Of a stretch of DNA of 35,014 nt, positions 19,029 through 28,625 are shown piece after piece. Each line of letters opens with the position of its first letter. Position 1 is the first letter of the stretch. Source of the stretch: an uncultured delta proteobacterium (GTDB lineage: Bacteria; Myxococcota_A; Polyangia; Haliangiales; Haliangiaceae); assembly GCA_900696455.1 (NCBI GenBank), contig CAADGB010000264.1, positions 1 through 35,014 on the forward strand. Direction: 5' to 3'. Position numbers and translations under genes: made by a program. The notes beneath the pieces are model-generated. The model was given only the letters and a program-made list of their open reading frames with translations. It did no database searches and was not told the origin of the DNA.

Positions 19029-20228
19029 ATGCGGGTCGCCACCTCGCTGGTCGCCGTCGTGACGCTCGCCGCCGGCGCGGCCTGCGGCGAGGCGCCCGAG
19101 CTGGCGGCGATCGAGCAGGCGGCGACCGTCGGCGATCACGAGACCACGACCTGCACCACCGCGGTCGTGATCGAGCTGTCGCGGCAGATCGCGGCCGAGG
19201 TCGACTGCATGGCGCCCGGCCAGCTCGTGGCCTTCGCCGAGGGCGGCGGCGTGGTCTTCGCCGGCGCCGCGGTCCTGCCCTACGTCAGCGAGGGCGGGCG
19301 CGAGGATCTGCTGGCCGCGGTCGCCGCCGGCGGCGGCATGTCGCTGCAGGTGACGAGCGCGTACCGCTCGGTGGCGCAGCAGTACCTGCTCTACCGCTGG
19401 TTCCAGCTCGGCCGCTGCGGCATCACGGCGGCGGCGGTGCCCGGGCGCAGCAACCACGAGAGCGGCCGCGCCGTCGACGTCTCGCCCTACGCCCCGTGGG
19501 TGTCGCTCCTGGCCGATCACGCCTGGGACCAGACCGTGCCCGGCGATCCGGTGCACTTCGATCACCTGCAGTCGCCCGACCTGCGCGGCACCGACGTGCT
19601 CGCCTTCCAGCGGCTGTGGAACCGCAACCACCCCGAGGATCCGATCGCCGACGATGGTCAGTGGGGGCCCGAGACCGAGGCCCGGCTGGTGCTGTCGCCC
19701 GACGACGGCTTCCCGCAGGGGCCGGCGTGCGCCCCGGGCGGGCTGGCGCTGGCGATCGAGTCGCTCGCCGCGCCGCGGGTGATGGCCCCGGGCGCGCGCG
19801 CGACGGTGTCGCTGGTCCTGCGCAACAGCGGCAGCGCGCCGTGGCCGGCCGGGACCGCGCTGGTCACCGCCGGGCCGGCCGGGCGCGCGAGCGCGTTCGC
19901 GGGCGACGAGTGGCCGGCCGCCGACCGGGCCGCGGTCATCGACGCCGCGATCGCGCCCGGCGCCACCGTCGCGCTCGCCCTCGACGTCGTGGCGCCGCTG
20001 GCCGGCGCCGCCGCCGAGCTCACCGAGGACTTCTCGCTCCTGGCCGGCGACGTGCGCTTCGGCATGATCACGCTGGTCATCCGGGTCGATCCGGACGCCG
20101 CGGCGAGCGGCGGCTGCGCGGCCGGTGGTGGTGGTGGTGGCGCCGGCGGCGGCGGCGCACTCGCGCTGGCGCTCGCGGTGATCGCGCGCCGGCGTCGCCG
20201 GCCGATCACGACCGCGGGCCGAGCATGA
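19029..20228 (+). CDS. VanY/M15-type D,D-carboxypeptidase with PG-binding domain and MYXO-CTERM-like tail
   Basis: The 399-residue protein has a signal peptide ending near AACG (possible lipobox, Cys19). An M15-like zinc peptidase domain follows with SNHESGRAVDV (His143, Asp150) and GDPVHFDH (His176), the family zinc ligands. Next come a peptidoglycan-binding segment (VLAFQRLWNRNHP, DGQWGPETEARL, ~186-220) and an Ig-like NBR1-type domain (~243-340, RNSGSAPWPAG). The C-terminus has a Gly-rich stretch with Cys, hydrophobic ALALALAVIA and a final Arg run, matching the MYXO-CTERM sorting-signal layout. It likely trims peptidoglycan stem peptides and is anchored at the cell surface. It is convergent with, and overlaps by 23 bases, the large protease gene. 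Confidence 0.85.
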   Translation: MRVATSLVAVVTLAAGAACGEAPELAAIEQAATVGDHETTTCTTAVVIELSRQIAAEVDCMAPGQLVAFAEGGGVVFAGAAVLPYVSEGGREDLLAAVAAGGGMSLQVTSAYRSVAQQYLLYRWFQLGRCGITAAAVPGRSNHESGRAVDVSPYAPWVSLLADHAWDQTVPGDPVHFDHLQSPDLRGTDVLAFQRLWNRNHPEDPIADDGQWGPETEARLVLSPDDGFPQGPACAPGGLALAIESLAAPRVMAPGARATVSLVLRNSGSAPWPAGTALVTAGPAGRASAFAGDEWPAADRAAVIDAAIAPGATVALALDVVAPLAGAAAELTEDFSLLAGDVRFGMITLVIRVDPDAAASGGCAAGGGGGGAGGGGALALALAVIARRRRRPITTAGRA

Positions 20229-23200
20229 CGAGCTGGAGGTAGCCGCGGTCGTCGGTGAGGCGGCGGCTGGCCTGGTAGCGGAGGGCCAGCGGCAGGCGGA
20301 ACAGCGACAGGCGCACGGTGAGCGCGCCGCCGGCGGCGAGCAGGTGCCGCGTCCGCGCCGCCGCGGGCTCGACGAGGGCGCCGGCGGCGAAGACCTCGAC
20401 CTCGAGCTCGGACAGGAACGACGCCGGCAGGAAGCCGAGGCTGGGCACGCCGCGGTCGACGATCAGCGGGTAGCGCCACGCGAGGTCGGCGAGGGCCACG
20501 CGCTCGGCGGCGACCGGCAGATCCTCGAAGCCGCGCAGCGGCTCGCCGAAGCGACGCTGCCGGGGCAGGACGCCGTCGCCGAGCCCGAGCTCCGCCGGCT
20601 CGCCGCCGCTCGACCACAGCGCCGGCAGCGCGGCCTCGCCGCCGATCGCGATCAGCGGCCCGGGCGCGCCGAGGACGGCGTGGCCGCGCAGCGTCGCGCG
20701 GACGACGTGGCGACGGGTCCCCACCACCGGCGCGTACACGTCGAGCCGGCCGCGGAGCTCCTGCAGGTCTCCGGCGGGTCGCGGGAACCACGCACCGCCG
20801 GCGCTCAGCGCCAGGCCGCGGCGCGGGCCGCTGGCCCGCGTCGACTCGATCGCGGCGTAGCCGAGCGTGAGCTCCGGTCCGTACAGCCGGAGGGTCGTGG
20901 CGTCGACGCGATCGAGGGCGTACGCGCCGCCGGCGGCGACGCCGTAGGTGCCGCGCCAGGTGCGGCCGAGGGCGAGCACGGCGTCGCGCACCTCGCGCTC
21001 GTACGCGGCGATCAGGGCGCCGTCGTCGGCGCGGACCTCCTCGGGGAAGTGGAGGCGCTGGCCGTGGGCGATCAGCACCCACGGCGCGAGGTCGTTGAGG
21101 ATGACGCCGCCGGCGCCGGACAGCTTGCGATCGCCTGGATCGACGTAGCCGGCCACCGCCCAGCGCACCAGATCGAGGCGGTCCCCGCCGGCGAGGGCGA
21201 GGCCGACCTGGTTCACGCCGACGGCGGGGGCGAGGAGGGCGAGGGTGTGCAGGGTGGGGCGGAAGAGGCCGTCGAGGCGCGAGTAGGGGCGATCGTCGAG
21301 GACGCGAACCGGGGCGGGCGCGGCGGCGGGGTCGGGCGCGAGCGCGGGGACGGATCCGGATCCGGGTCCGGGTTCGGGGCTGGATCCGGGTTCGGGTTCG
21401 GTCTCGGATCCGGGTTCGGGTTCGGTCTCGGAACCGGATCCGGGTTCGGTCTCGGAACCGGATCCGGGTTCGGTTTCGGTCTCGGTCTCGGCCGCGGTCG
21501 CGGTCGCGGTCGCGGGCTCGGTCTCGGGCTCGGTCTCGGCCTCGGGCTCGGCCTCGGGCTCGGCCTCGGGCTCGGCCTCGGGCTCGGGCAGCGCGAGCTC
21601 GTCCAGGGTGTAGCGCCAGCCGTCGCGGGCCAGGAAGCGCAGCGCGCCGCCGCGGGCGCGGACCTCGAGCGCGCCGTAGGGGGCGTCGCTCACCACGCGG
21701 CGCGCGCCGCCGGCGCCGGCCACCGCCACCTGGAAGCGGCCGTCCACCACCGCCAGCAGGACGAGCCGGCCGTCGTCGGTGTAGGCGCCGTCGAAGACCG
21801 GGGTGTCCCCGTCGCCGGCGTGCGTCGCCAGCCGGGCGCCGGTGGTGGCGTCGAGCTCCCACACCGCGAAGCGCGCGCCGTCCCACACGCTCACCGCCAG
21901 GCGCGCGCCGTCGCGCGCGAACCCGGCGCGCAGGGCGTACTGGCCGGGCGCGGCCTCCCACAGCACCCGCCGCCCGCCCGTGGCCAGGTCGCGCGCGGCC
22001 AGGCTCCACCGATCGCCGTCGACGACCATGTGGACGTAGCTCGCGCCGTCGGGCGCGATCGCGCCGCCGGGCCCGAGGTCGCGGGCCACCTCGGCGAGCC
22101 CGCCGCCGCGGCGCCAGCGGACGAGCCGCGTCGTCTGGTAGGTCGCGCCCTGATCGACGCTGGTGAACCACAGGCTGCCGTCGGCGGCGAAGCCCAGGCC
22201 GGAGACCAGGAGCGGCGCCGCCATCACCTGACGGCGCGGCGGCACCAGGTCGACCAGCGCGCGCTCGTCGAGCAGGCGGCCGGCGCCGTCCCACACCCGC
22301 AGCCGCGCCGGCAGATCGAGGTCGCCGTCGATCACCGCCACCTCGCCGGCCGGCCCCCACGCCCAGCGCGCGTCCTCGCCCAGCGCCTGCACCACGCGCT
22401 GCCCCGGCGGTCGTCGCCGCACCGGGTAGCGCGCGGCGACCCAGCGCTGGAAGTCGCCGACGAGCGCCGGCAGGCCCTTGCCGTAGACCTCGGCGAAGCG
22501 GCCGCTCACCGAGAACAGGATCGAGGTCGAGCGCGCCTGCAGCTCGATCACCCGCCACAGCGGGGCCTCGCCGTAGGTCTCGGCCAGGTACTCGACGAAC
22601 ATCGTGCCGACCAGGTAGTGGTGGCCGACCCAGGCCCGCCGGTGCTCGGTCGCCAGGTCGCCGCCGCCGAGCCCGCCGCCGGCGTAGGCGGCGTGGAACA
22701 TGCTCGTGAACACCGGCCACCGCGGCCGACCGACCCCGGGGACCAGCCGCGCCTCGTAGTAGGTGGCCAGCCCCTCGAAGAACCAGGCGTCGAGGCCGAC
22801 CTGGGGCGAGACCAGCTCGCCGAACGCGACCCGCAGCGCGCCCCACAGCCCGGCGATCTGCTTGGCGTGGACGTAGTGGACCAGCTCGTGACAGCCGACC
22901 ATCCCCGGATCCGGCGGCAGGCCGAAGGACGTCGTGAAGTCGAGGGTGTTGGCGGCGGGCACGACCGCGACGTCCTCGAGCCCGGCCACCGGCGGCAGCA
23001 CGTAGGCGTTGTTGAACGGCGCGTCGGGGACGACCACGATCATCTTCTCGCGCGACGCCCGGTTGTCGAGCCGGGCGTGGGCCCGCAGCGCGGTGGCGCA
23101 GCCCTCGAGCCGCGCCGCCATCCGCTCGGCCAGCGCCCGCCGGCCCTCGGGGTAGTAGAGGAGGAGCTGCGCGGTCTCCATCCGCCGCATGTCGGCGCCG

Positions 23201-23346
23201 GCGAGCGCGGCCTGCACGTCGGCGGGGAAGCGCGCCGCCGGCACGCCGCAGGCCGCCGCCGCCCCCAGCGCGGCCACGATCGCCGCCGCGCCCACGACCC
23301 GCGCCATCGCGGCGCCGGGGCGGGGCAGCAAGGGTCGGCGGCGCAT
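20206..23346 (-). CDS. Gluzincin-type metalloprotease with propeller and outer-membrane barrel-like C-terminus
   Basis: The 1046-residue product has a lipoprotein-like signal (ATG 23346, or MARVV at 23307; lipobox AAAC). An N-terminal peptidase domain follows with HELVH (153-157) and the downstream WFFEGLATYYE (Glu191 as likely third zinc ligand), the gluzincin pattern. Residues ~330-640 show beta-propeller (TolB-like) repeats (FAADGSLWFTS, FARDGARLAVS, TDDGRLVLLA). Next is an acidic Glu/Thr/Pro/Gly/Ser linker (21310-21594). The last ~330 residues are alternating beta strands ending LQLVMLGPRS, suggestive of a membrane barrel. The probable role is a surface-exposed protease, but the barrel assignment is inference. 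ATG 23346 follows TATCGT by 8 bases. Confidence 0.82.
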   Translation of the reverse strand: MRRRPLLPRPGAAMARVVGAAAIVAALGAAAACGVPAARFPADVQAALAGADMRRMETAQLLLYYPEGRRALAERMAARLEGCATALRAHARLDNRASREKMIVVVPDAPFNNAYVLPPVAGLEDVAVVPAANTLDFTTSFGLPPDPGMVGCHELVHYVHAKQIAGLWGALRVAFGELVSPQVGLDAWFFEGLATYYEARLVPGVGRPRWPVFTSMFHAAYAGGGLGGGDLATEHRRAWVGHHYLVGTMFVEYLAETYGEAPLWRVIELQARSTSILFSVSGRFAEVYGKGLPALVGDFQRWVAARYPVRRRPPGQRVVQALGEDARWAWGPAGEVAVIDGDLDLPARLRVWDGAGRLLDERALVDLVPPRRQVMAAPLLVSGLGFAADGSLWFTSVDQGATYQTTRLVRWRRGGGLAEVARDLGPGGAIAPDGASYVHMVVDGDRWSLAARDLATGGRRVLWEAAPGQYALRAGFARDGARLAVSVWDGARFAVWELDATTGARLATHAGDGDTPVFDGAYTDDGRLVLLAVVDGRFQVAVAGAGGARRVVSDAPYGALEVRARGGALRFLARDGWRYTLDELALPEPEAEPEAEPEAEPEAETEPETEPATATATAAETETETEPGSGSETEPGSGSETEPEPGSETEPEPGSSPEPGPGSGSVPALAPDPAAAPAPVRVLDDRPYSRLDGLFRPTLHTLALLAPAVGVNQVGLALAGGDRLDLVRWAVAGYVDPGDRKLSGAGGVILNDLAPWVLIAHGQRLHFPEEVRADDGALIAAYEREVRDAVLALGRTWRGTYGVAAGGAYALDRVDATTLRLYGPELTLGYAAIESTRASGPRRGLALSAGGAWFPRPAGDLQELRGRLDVYAPVVGTRRHVVRATLRGHAVLGAPGPLIAIGGEAALPALWSSGGEPAELGLGDGVLPRQRRFGEPLRGFEDLPVAAERVALADLAWRYPLIVDRGVPSLGFLPASFLSELEVEVFAAGALVEPAAARTRHLLAAGGALTVRLSLFRLPLALRYQASRRLTDDRGYLQLVMLGPRS
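21353..21590 (-). repeat. Low-complexity repeat tract encoding an acidic linker
   Basis: The tract contains a perfect 24-base tandem duplication (21427-21450 and 21451-21474) and four consecutive near-identical 12-base units (21541-21588). It encodes ETEPGSGS-type and EPEA-type runs in the protease. The mix of units suggests recent expansion by slippage, always in multiples of three bases. Confidence 0.85.
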
Positions 23347-23354
23347 CGAGCGCG

Positions 23355-23360
23355 ACGATA
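23355..23360 (-). promoter_or_regulatory. -10-like element of the protease gene
   Basis: TATCGT on the minus strand ends 8 bases before ATG 23346. No Shine-Dalgarno is present. No convincing -35 was found. Confidence 0.4.
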
Positions 23361-23411
23361 CCCCGCCAACCTGGTCGGCGGTTGCCACCGCGCGCGCCTC
23401 GGCTCGCGCGC

Positions 23412-24083
23412 TCAGGCGTCGCGCCGGCCCGACGGCGGCACCACCACCGGCACGAGCTCGTCGCCGTCGAGGTCGATCACCGTCGGCGCGCGCGTGCACT
23501 CCGCGGTCGTGACGTTGGCGACGACGGTCCGGCCCTGGCGCCATAGCCCGCCGTCCTCGTGGATGTGGCCGAAGAGGTGGAGGCGGGGCGCGACCTCGGG
23601 CAGCCGGTCGCGCAGGGCCTCGCACCCGGCGTGGGCGTCGCCGGTCCAGCCGGTGCGATCGCCGGTGCCGTGGGGCGGGCCGTGGGTGACGAGGATGTCG
23701 AGGCCGACCGGGATGCGCGCCCACACCTTCGCCAGCGCCGGGCCGCGCGGCAGGTTGAAGGCCCAGGCGAAGAACTCGGGCTGCCACGGGCTGCCCCACA
23801 GGCGCAGGCCGTCGAGCTCGACGCCCTCGTCCTCGAGGTAGATGACGCCGCCCAGGATCGCGCGCGCCTCCTGCGGCTGGAGCTGGCAGGCGCGGTCGTG
23901 GTTCCCGGCGATGACGACCTTGTGGCGGTGGGGCAGGGCCTCGAGCCAGCGGACCGCCCGCTCGAGCTCGGCCAGGTCGCCCCAGTTGCACAGGTCGCCG
24001 GCGTGGATCAGCAGGTCGCCGTCGGGCACGGCGTAGCCCGGACCGTGCGCGAGGTGGGTGTCGGCGAGGGCGACCACGCGCAT
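23412..24083 (-). CDS. Calcineurin-like metallophosphoesterase
   Basis: The 223-residue protein has the full metal-binding set: DTH (Asp8, His10), GD (Asp30), GNHD (60-63), THGPPHG and GHIHE. It is the small 239FB/MPPED-like type and may hydrolyse phosphodiesters; the substrate is unknown. ATG 24083 lies 6 bases after the stop of boxR, so it is likely cotranscribed with that regulator. No functional link to aromatic degradation is known to me, and the adjacency could be chance. No signal peptide is seen. Confidence 0.9.
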   Translation of the reverse strand: MRVVALADTHLAHGPGYAVPDGDLLIHAGDLCNWGDLAELERAVRWLEALPHRHKVVIAGNHDRACQLQPQEARAILGGVIYLEDEGVELDGLRLWGSPWQPEFFAWAFNLPRGPALAKVWARIPVGLDILVTHGPPHGTGDRTGWTGDAHAGCEALRDRLPEVAPRLHLFGHIHEDGGLWRQGRTVVANVTTAECTRAPTVIDLDGDELVPVVVPPSGRRDA

Positions 24084-24089
24084 GCCCCG

Positions 24090-24869
24090 CTACCCCGCCG
24101 CCAGCGCCGCGAGCTGGTCGACGACCGCGGCCACCGGGCGGCGGCTGGTGTCGACGGTGTGGTGGGCGCTGGCGTAGAGCGCGGCGCGGGCGGCGAGCAG
24201 CGCCTCGAGCTCGGCGTAGGCGTGCGGGTTGCGCGCCATGGGCCGGCGGTCGCCCTGCTGGACGACGCGGTTCCAGTGATCCTCGGGTCGCGCCTTGAGC
24301 CAGACCGTCAGGCAGCGCGCGCGCAGGAAGGCGTAGTTGTCGGGGTCGCTGACGATCGAGCCGCCGGTGGCCAGCACCATCGCCGCCGGTCGGGCCAGGA
24401 GCGCGCGCAGCACCTCGCGCTCGACCTTGCGGTAGTAGGCCTCGCCGTGGAGCTCGAACAGCTCGCCGAGCTTGAGCCCGGCCTGCTTCTCGATGTGCTG
24501 GTCGAGCTCGACGAACGGCACGCCGAGCCGCTGCGCCAGCTCGCTGCCCACGGTCGACTTGCCGGCGCCGCGCACGCCCAGGAGCGCCACCGCCTTGCGC
24601 CGGGGCGCCGGGGCCAGCCCGGCCAGCAGCTCGGCCGGGGTCGTGCCCAGGGCCGCCGCCACGTCGGCGAAGCGGGCCAGCGAGATGTTGCCGGCGCCGC
24701 CCTCGAGCTGGGCCAGGAAGCGCTCGCTCACGCCCGAGCGCTCGGCCAGGGCCCGCCGCGACAGCTCGAGCTGCTGGCGGCTGGATCGTACCCGCGCCCC
24801 GACCTGCCCGAGCAGGGTGTCGCCGCGGCCGCCGTGGCCGCCGTGGCCGCGAGAGGAGCGCGAGGCCAT
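24090..24869 (-). CDS. boxR: BoxR/BzdR-type regulator: XRE helix-turn-helix fused to shikimate-kinase-like domain
   Basis: The 259-residue protein has an XRE-type HTH at residues ~25-84 (RALAERSGVSERFLAQLEGG) and a shikimate-kinase-like domain from ~93 with an intact P-loop (GVRGAGKST, 98-106). This fusion is the known layout of BoxR and BzdR, repressors of benzoate catabolism that sense benzoyl-CoA with the kinase-like domain. The identification is strengthened by the divergent boxC-boxB genes. ATG 24869 is chosen: the -10 element TATAGT ends 6 bases before it, so the transcript probably begins at the A of ATG. The upstream frame (to 24908) would place the start inside the promoter. The metallophosphoesterase gene follows after 6 bases. 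Confidence 0.92.
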   Translation of the reverse strand: MASRSSRGHGGHGGRGDTLLGQVGARVRSSRQQLELSRRALAERSGVSERFLAQLEGGAGNISLARFADVAAALGTTPAELLAGLAPAPRRKAVALLGVRGAGKSTVGSELAQRLGVPFVELDQHIEKQAGLKLGELFELHGEAYYRKVEREVLRALLARPAAMVLATGGSIVSDPDNYAFLRARCLTVWLKARPEDHWNRVVQQGDRRPMARNPHAYAELEALLAARAALYASAHHTVDTSRRPVAAVVDQLAALAAG

Positions 24870-24875
24870 GGCGGA

Positions 24876-24904
24876 ACTATAGTGCATATCAGGCGGCGAA
24901 TCAA
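24876..24904 (-). promoter_or_regulatory. boxR promoter
   Basis: On the minus strand TTGATT (24904-24899, four of six) and TATAGT (24881-24876, four of six) are exactly 17 bases apart. The predicted transcription start falls at or next to ATG 24869, so the mRNA would be leaderless. The -35 overlaps the palindrome at 24902-24919, which fits autoregulation. Confidence 0.6.
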
Positions 24905-24919
24905 GCAATAAATTGCTTG
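24902..24919. promoter_or_regulatory. Palindromic candidate BoxR operator
   Basis: CAAGCAAT-AA-ATTGCTTG is a perfect 8-base inverted repeat with a 2-base spacer. It is strikingly AT-rich for this genome and lies between boxR and boxC. TGCA tetramers, the core of known BzdR sites as I recall, occur at 24883-24886 and 24918-24921. It overlaps the boxR -35 and the possible boxC -35, so a bound repressor would block both. Binding by BoxR is inferred. Confidence 0.6.
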
Positions 24920-24946
24920 CAGGTCAAGTCCCGGCCACGCTAGATC
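24917..24946 (+). promoter_or_regulatory. Possible boxC promoter
   Basis: TTGCAG (24917-24922) and TAGATC (24941-24946) are 18 bases apart, each matching three consensus positions. The -10 ends 8 bases before ATG 24955. The -35 overlaps the palindrome. The match is weaker than that of the boxR promoter. Confidence 0.35.
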
Positions 24947-24954
24947 CTGGCCCC

Positions 24955-26589
<1,635 letters not shown>

Positions 26590-26633
26590 GCGCGCCCCGA
26601 TCCACCGCGACCGAATCACGCAGCGAGGGAACG

Positions 26634-28046
<1,413 letters not shown>

Positions 28047-28089
28047 TCGGGGCGCGGTCGCCGGGGCGCCGGGGTCGCCGGGGTCGCCG

Positions 28090-28126
28090 AAAAACACGAC
28101 GGGCAGGCCGCGAGGACCTGCCCGTC
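28090..28126 (-). terminator. Rho-independent terminator after the Cys-repeat lipoprotein gene
   Basis: A perfect 10-base stem (28098-28107 with 28117-28126) and a 9-base loop are followed, on the minus strand, by GTG and five T residues. It is the only clear intrinsic terminator I found in the window. On the plus strand the hairpin follows boxB but has no T-tract there. Confidence 0.8.
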
Positions 28127-28180
28127 ACGTGGGTGGCGCGGACGGCCGCGCCCTACCCCGAGGCGTGCGCTAGCGGACGA

Positions 28181-28372
28181 TCACTCGTCGCCGCCGCACG
28201 GGTCGGCGCCGCACGGATCGCCGCACGGGTCGCCCTCGCCGCCGCCGCACGGGTCACCCGAGGTGTCGGAGCTGGTGTCGGGCGCGGGGGCCGCGGGGTC
28301 CTTCTTCTTGCCGCAGCCGACGGCGAACACGGCGAGGCTCAGGGCGAGAACGGCAACCTTCAGGGTACGCAT
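28181..28372 (-). CDS. Small Cys-rich lipoprotein with DPCG repeats
   Basis: The 63-residue protein starts with a lipoprotein signal (FAVGC, Cys20), a KKK segment, a short acidic Ser/Thr/Asp part, then four DPCG motifs (GDPCGGG, GDPCGDPCG, ADPCGG) to the end. The four regularly spaced Cys flanked by Asp could bind metal or form disulfides; this is inference. It has a strong ribosome binding site (AAGGAGA, spaced 6 bases from ATG 28372) and a strong intrinsic terminator ~55 bases beyond its stop, so it looks like a monocistronic, well-expressed unit. No named family is recognised. Confidence 0.82.
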   Translation of the reverse strand: MRTLKVAVLALSLAVFAVGCGKKKDPAAPAPDTSSDTSGDPCGGGEGDPCGDPCGADPCGGDE

Positions 28373-28625
28373 CGGGGTCTCCTTCGCTTTCGATTCGCGG
28401 CCGCGGCGCGTGCCGGGCCACCGTGGGTTTGCGCGGGCGAATGACCTCGCGCGTCGCGACGGACGGTAGCCCAGGCGGCCGCGCCGTCGCCACCTCCTGG
28501 CCCCAGATTTTCGGCACCGGGCGTGATCCCAGCGATCGCGGCCAGTTCTGCTGGCGGCGCCGCGCGCGCCCTCCCAGGGACGCCGCCGCGCCCGCGGCCG
28601 CGCCCCGATCGTGCGGCCGCGCCCG
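28373..28625. other. ~250-base non-coding gap
   Basis: It lies between the fibronectin-type gene and the Cys-repeat lipoprotein, both on minus, and must hold the lipoprotein's promoter. Apart from the ribosome binding site at its left edge I see no convincing -35/-10 pair, repeat or RNA. Confidence 0.4.

Noticed and set aside
21353-21590. CRISPR array
   Set aside because: Units are 12-24 bases, contiguous and in frame inside a coding gene, with no unique spacers.
20344-23841. Very long open frame on plus, opposite the protease gene
   Set aside because: High-GC codon bias on the minus strand leaves the opposite frame open. The translation is low-complexity (Gly/Arg/Val/His) and shows no domain, whereas the minus frame has HELVH, propeller and signal peptide.
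24090-24869. Shikimate kinase (aroK) for aromatic amino acid synthesis
   Set aside because: The N-terminal XRE domain and divergent boxCB genes fit BoxR/BzdR regulators better.
28098-28126. Terminator for boxB on plus
   Set aside because: The hairpin has its T-tract only on the minus strand; on plus it is followed by ACGTGGG.
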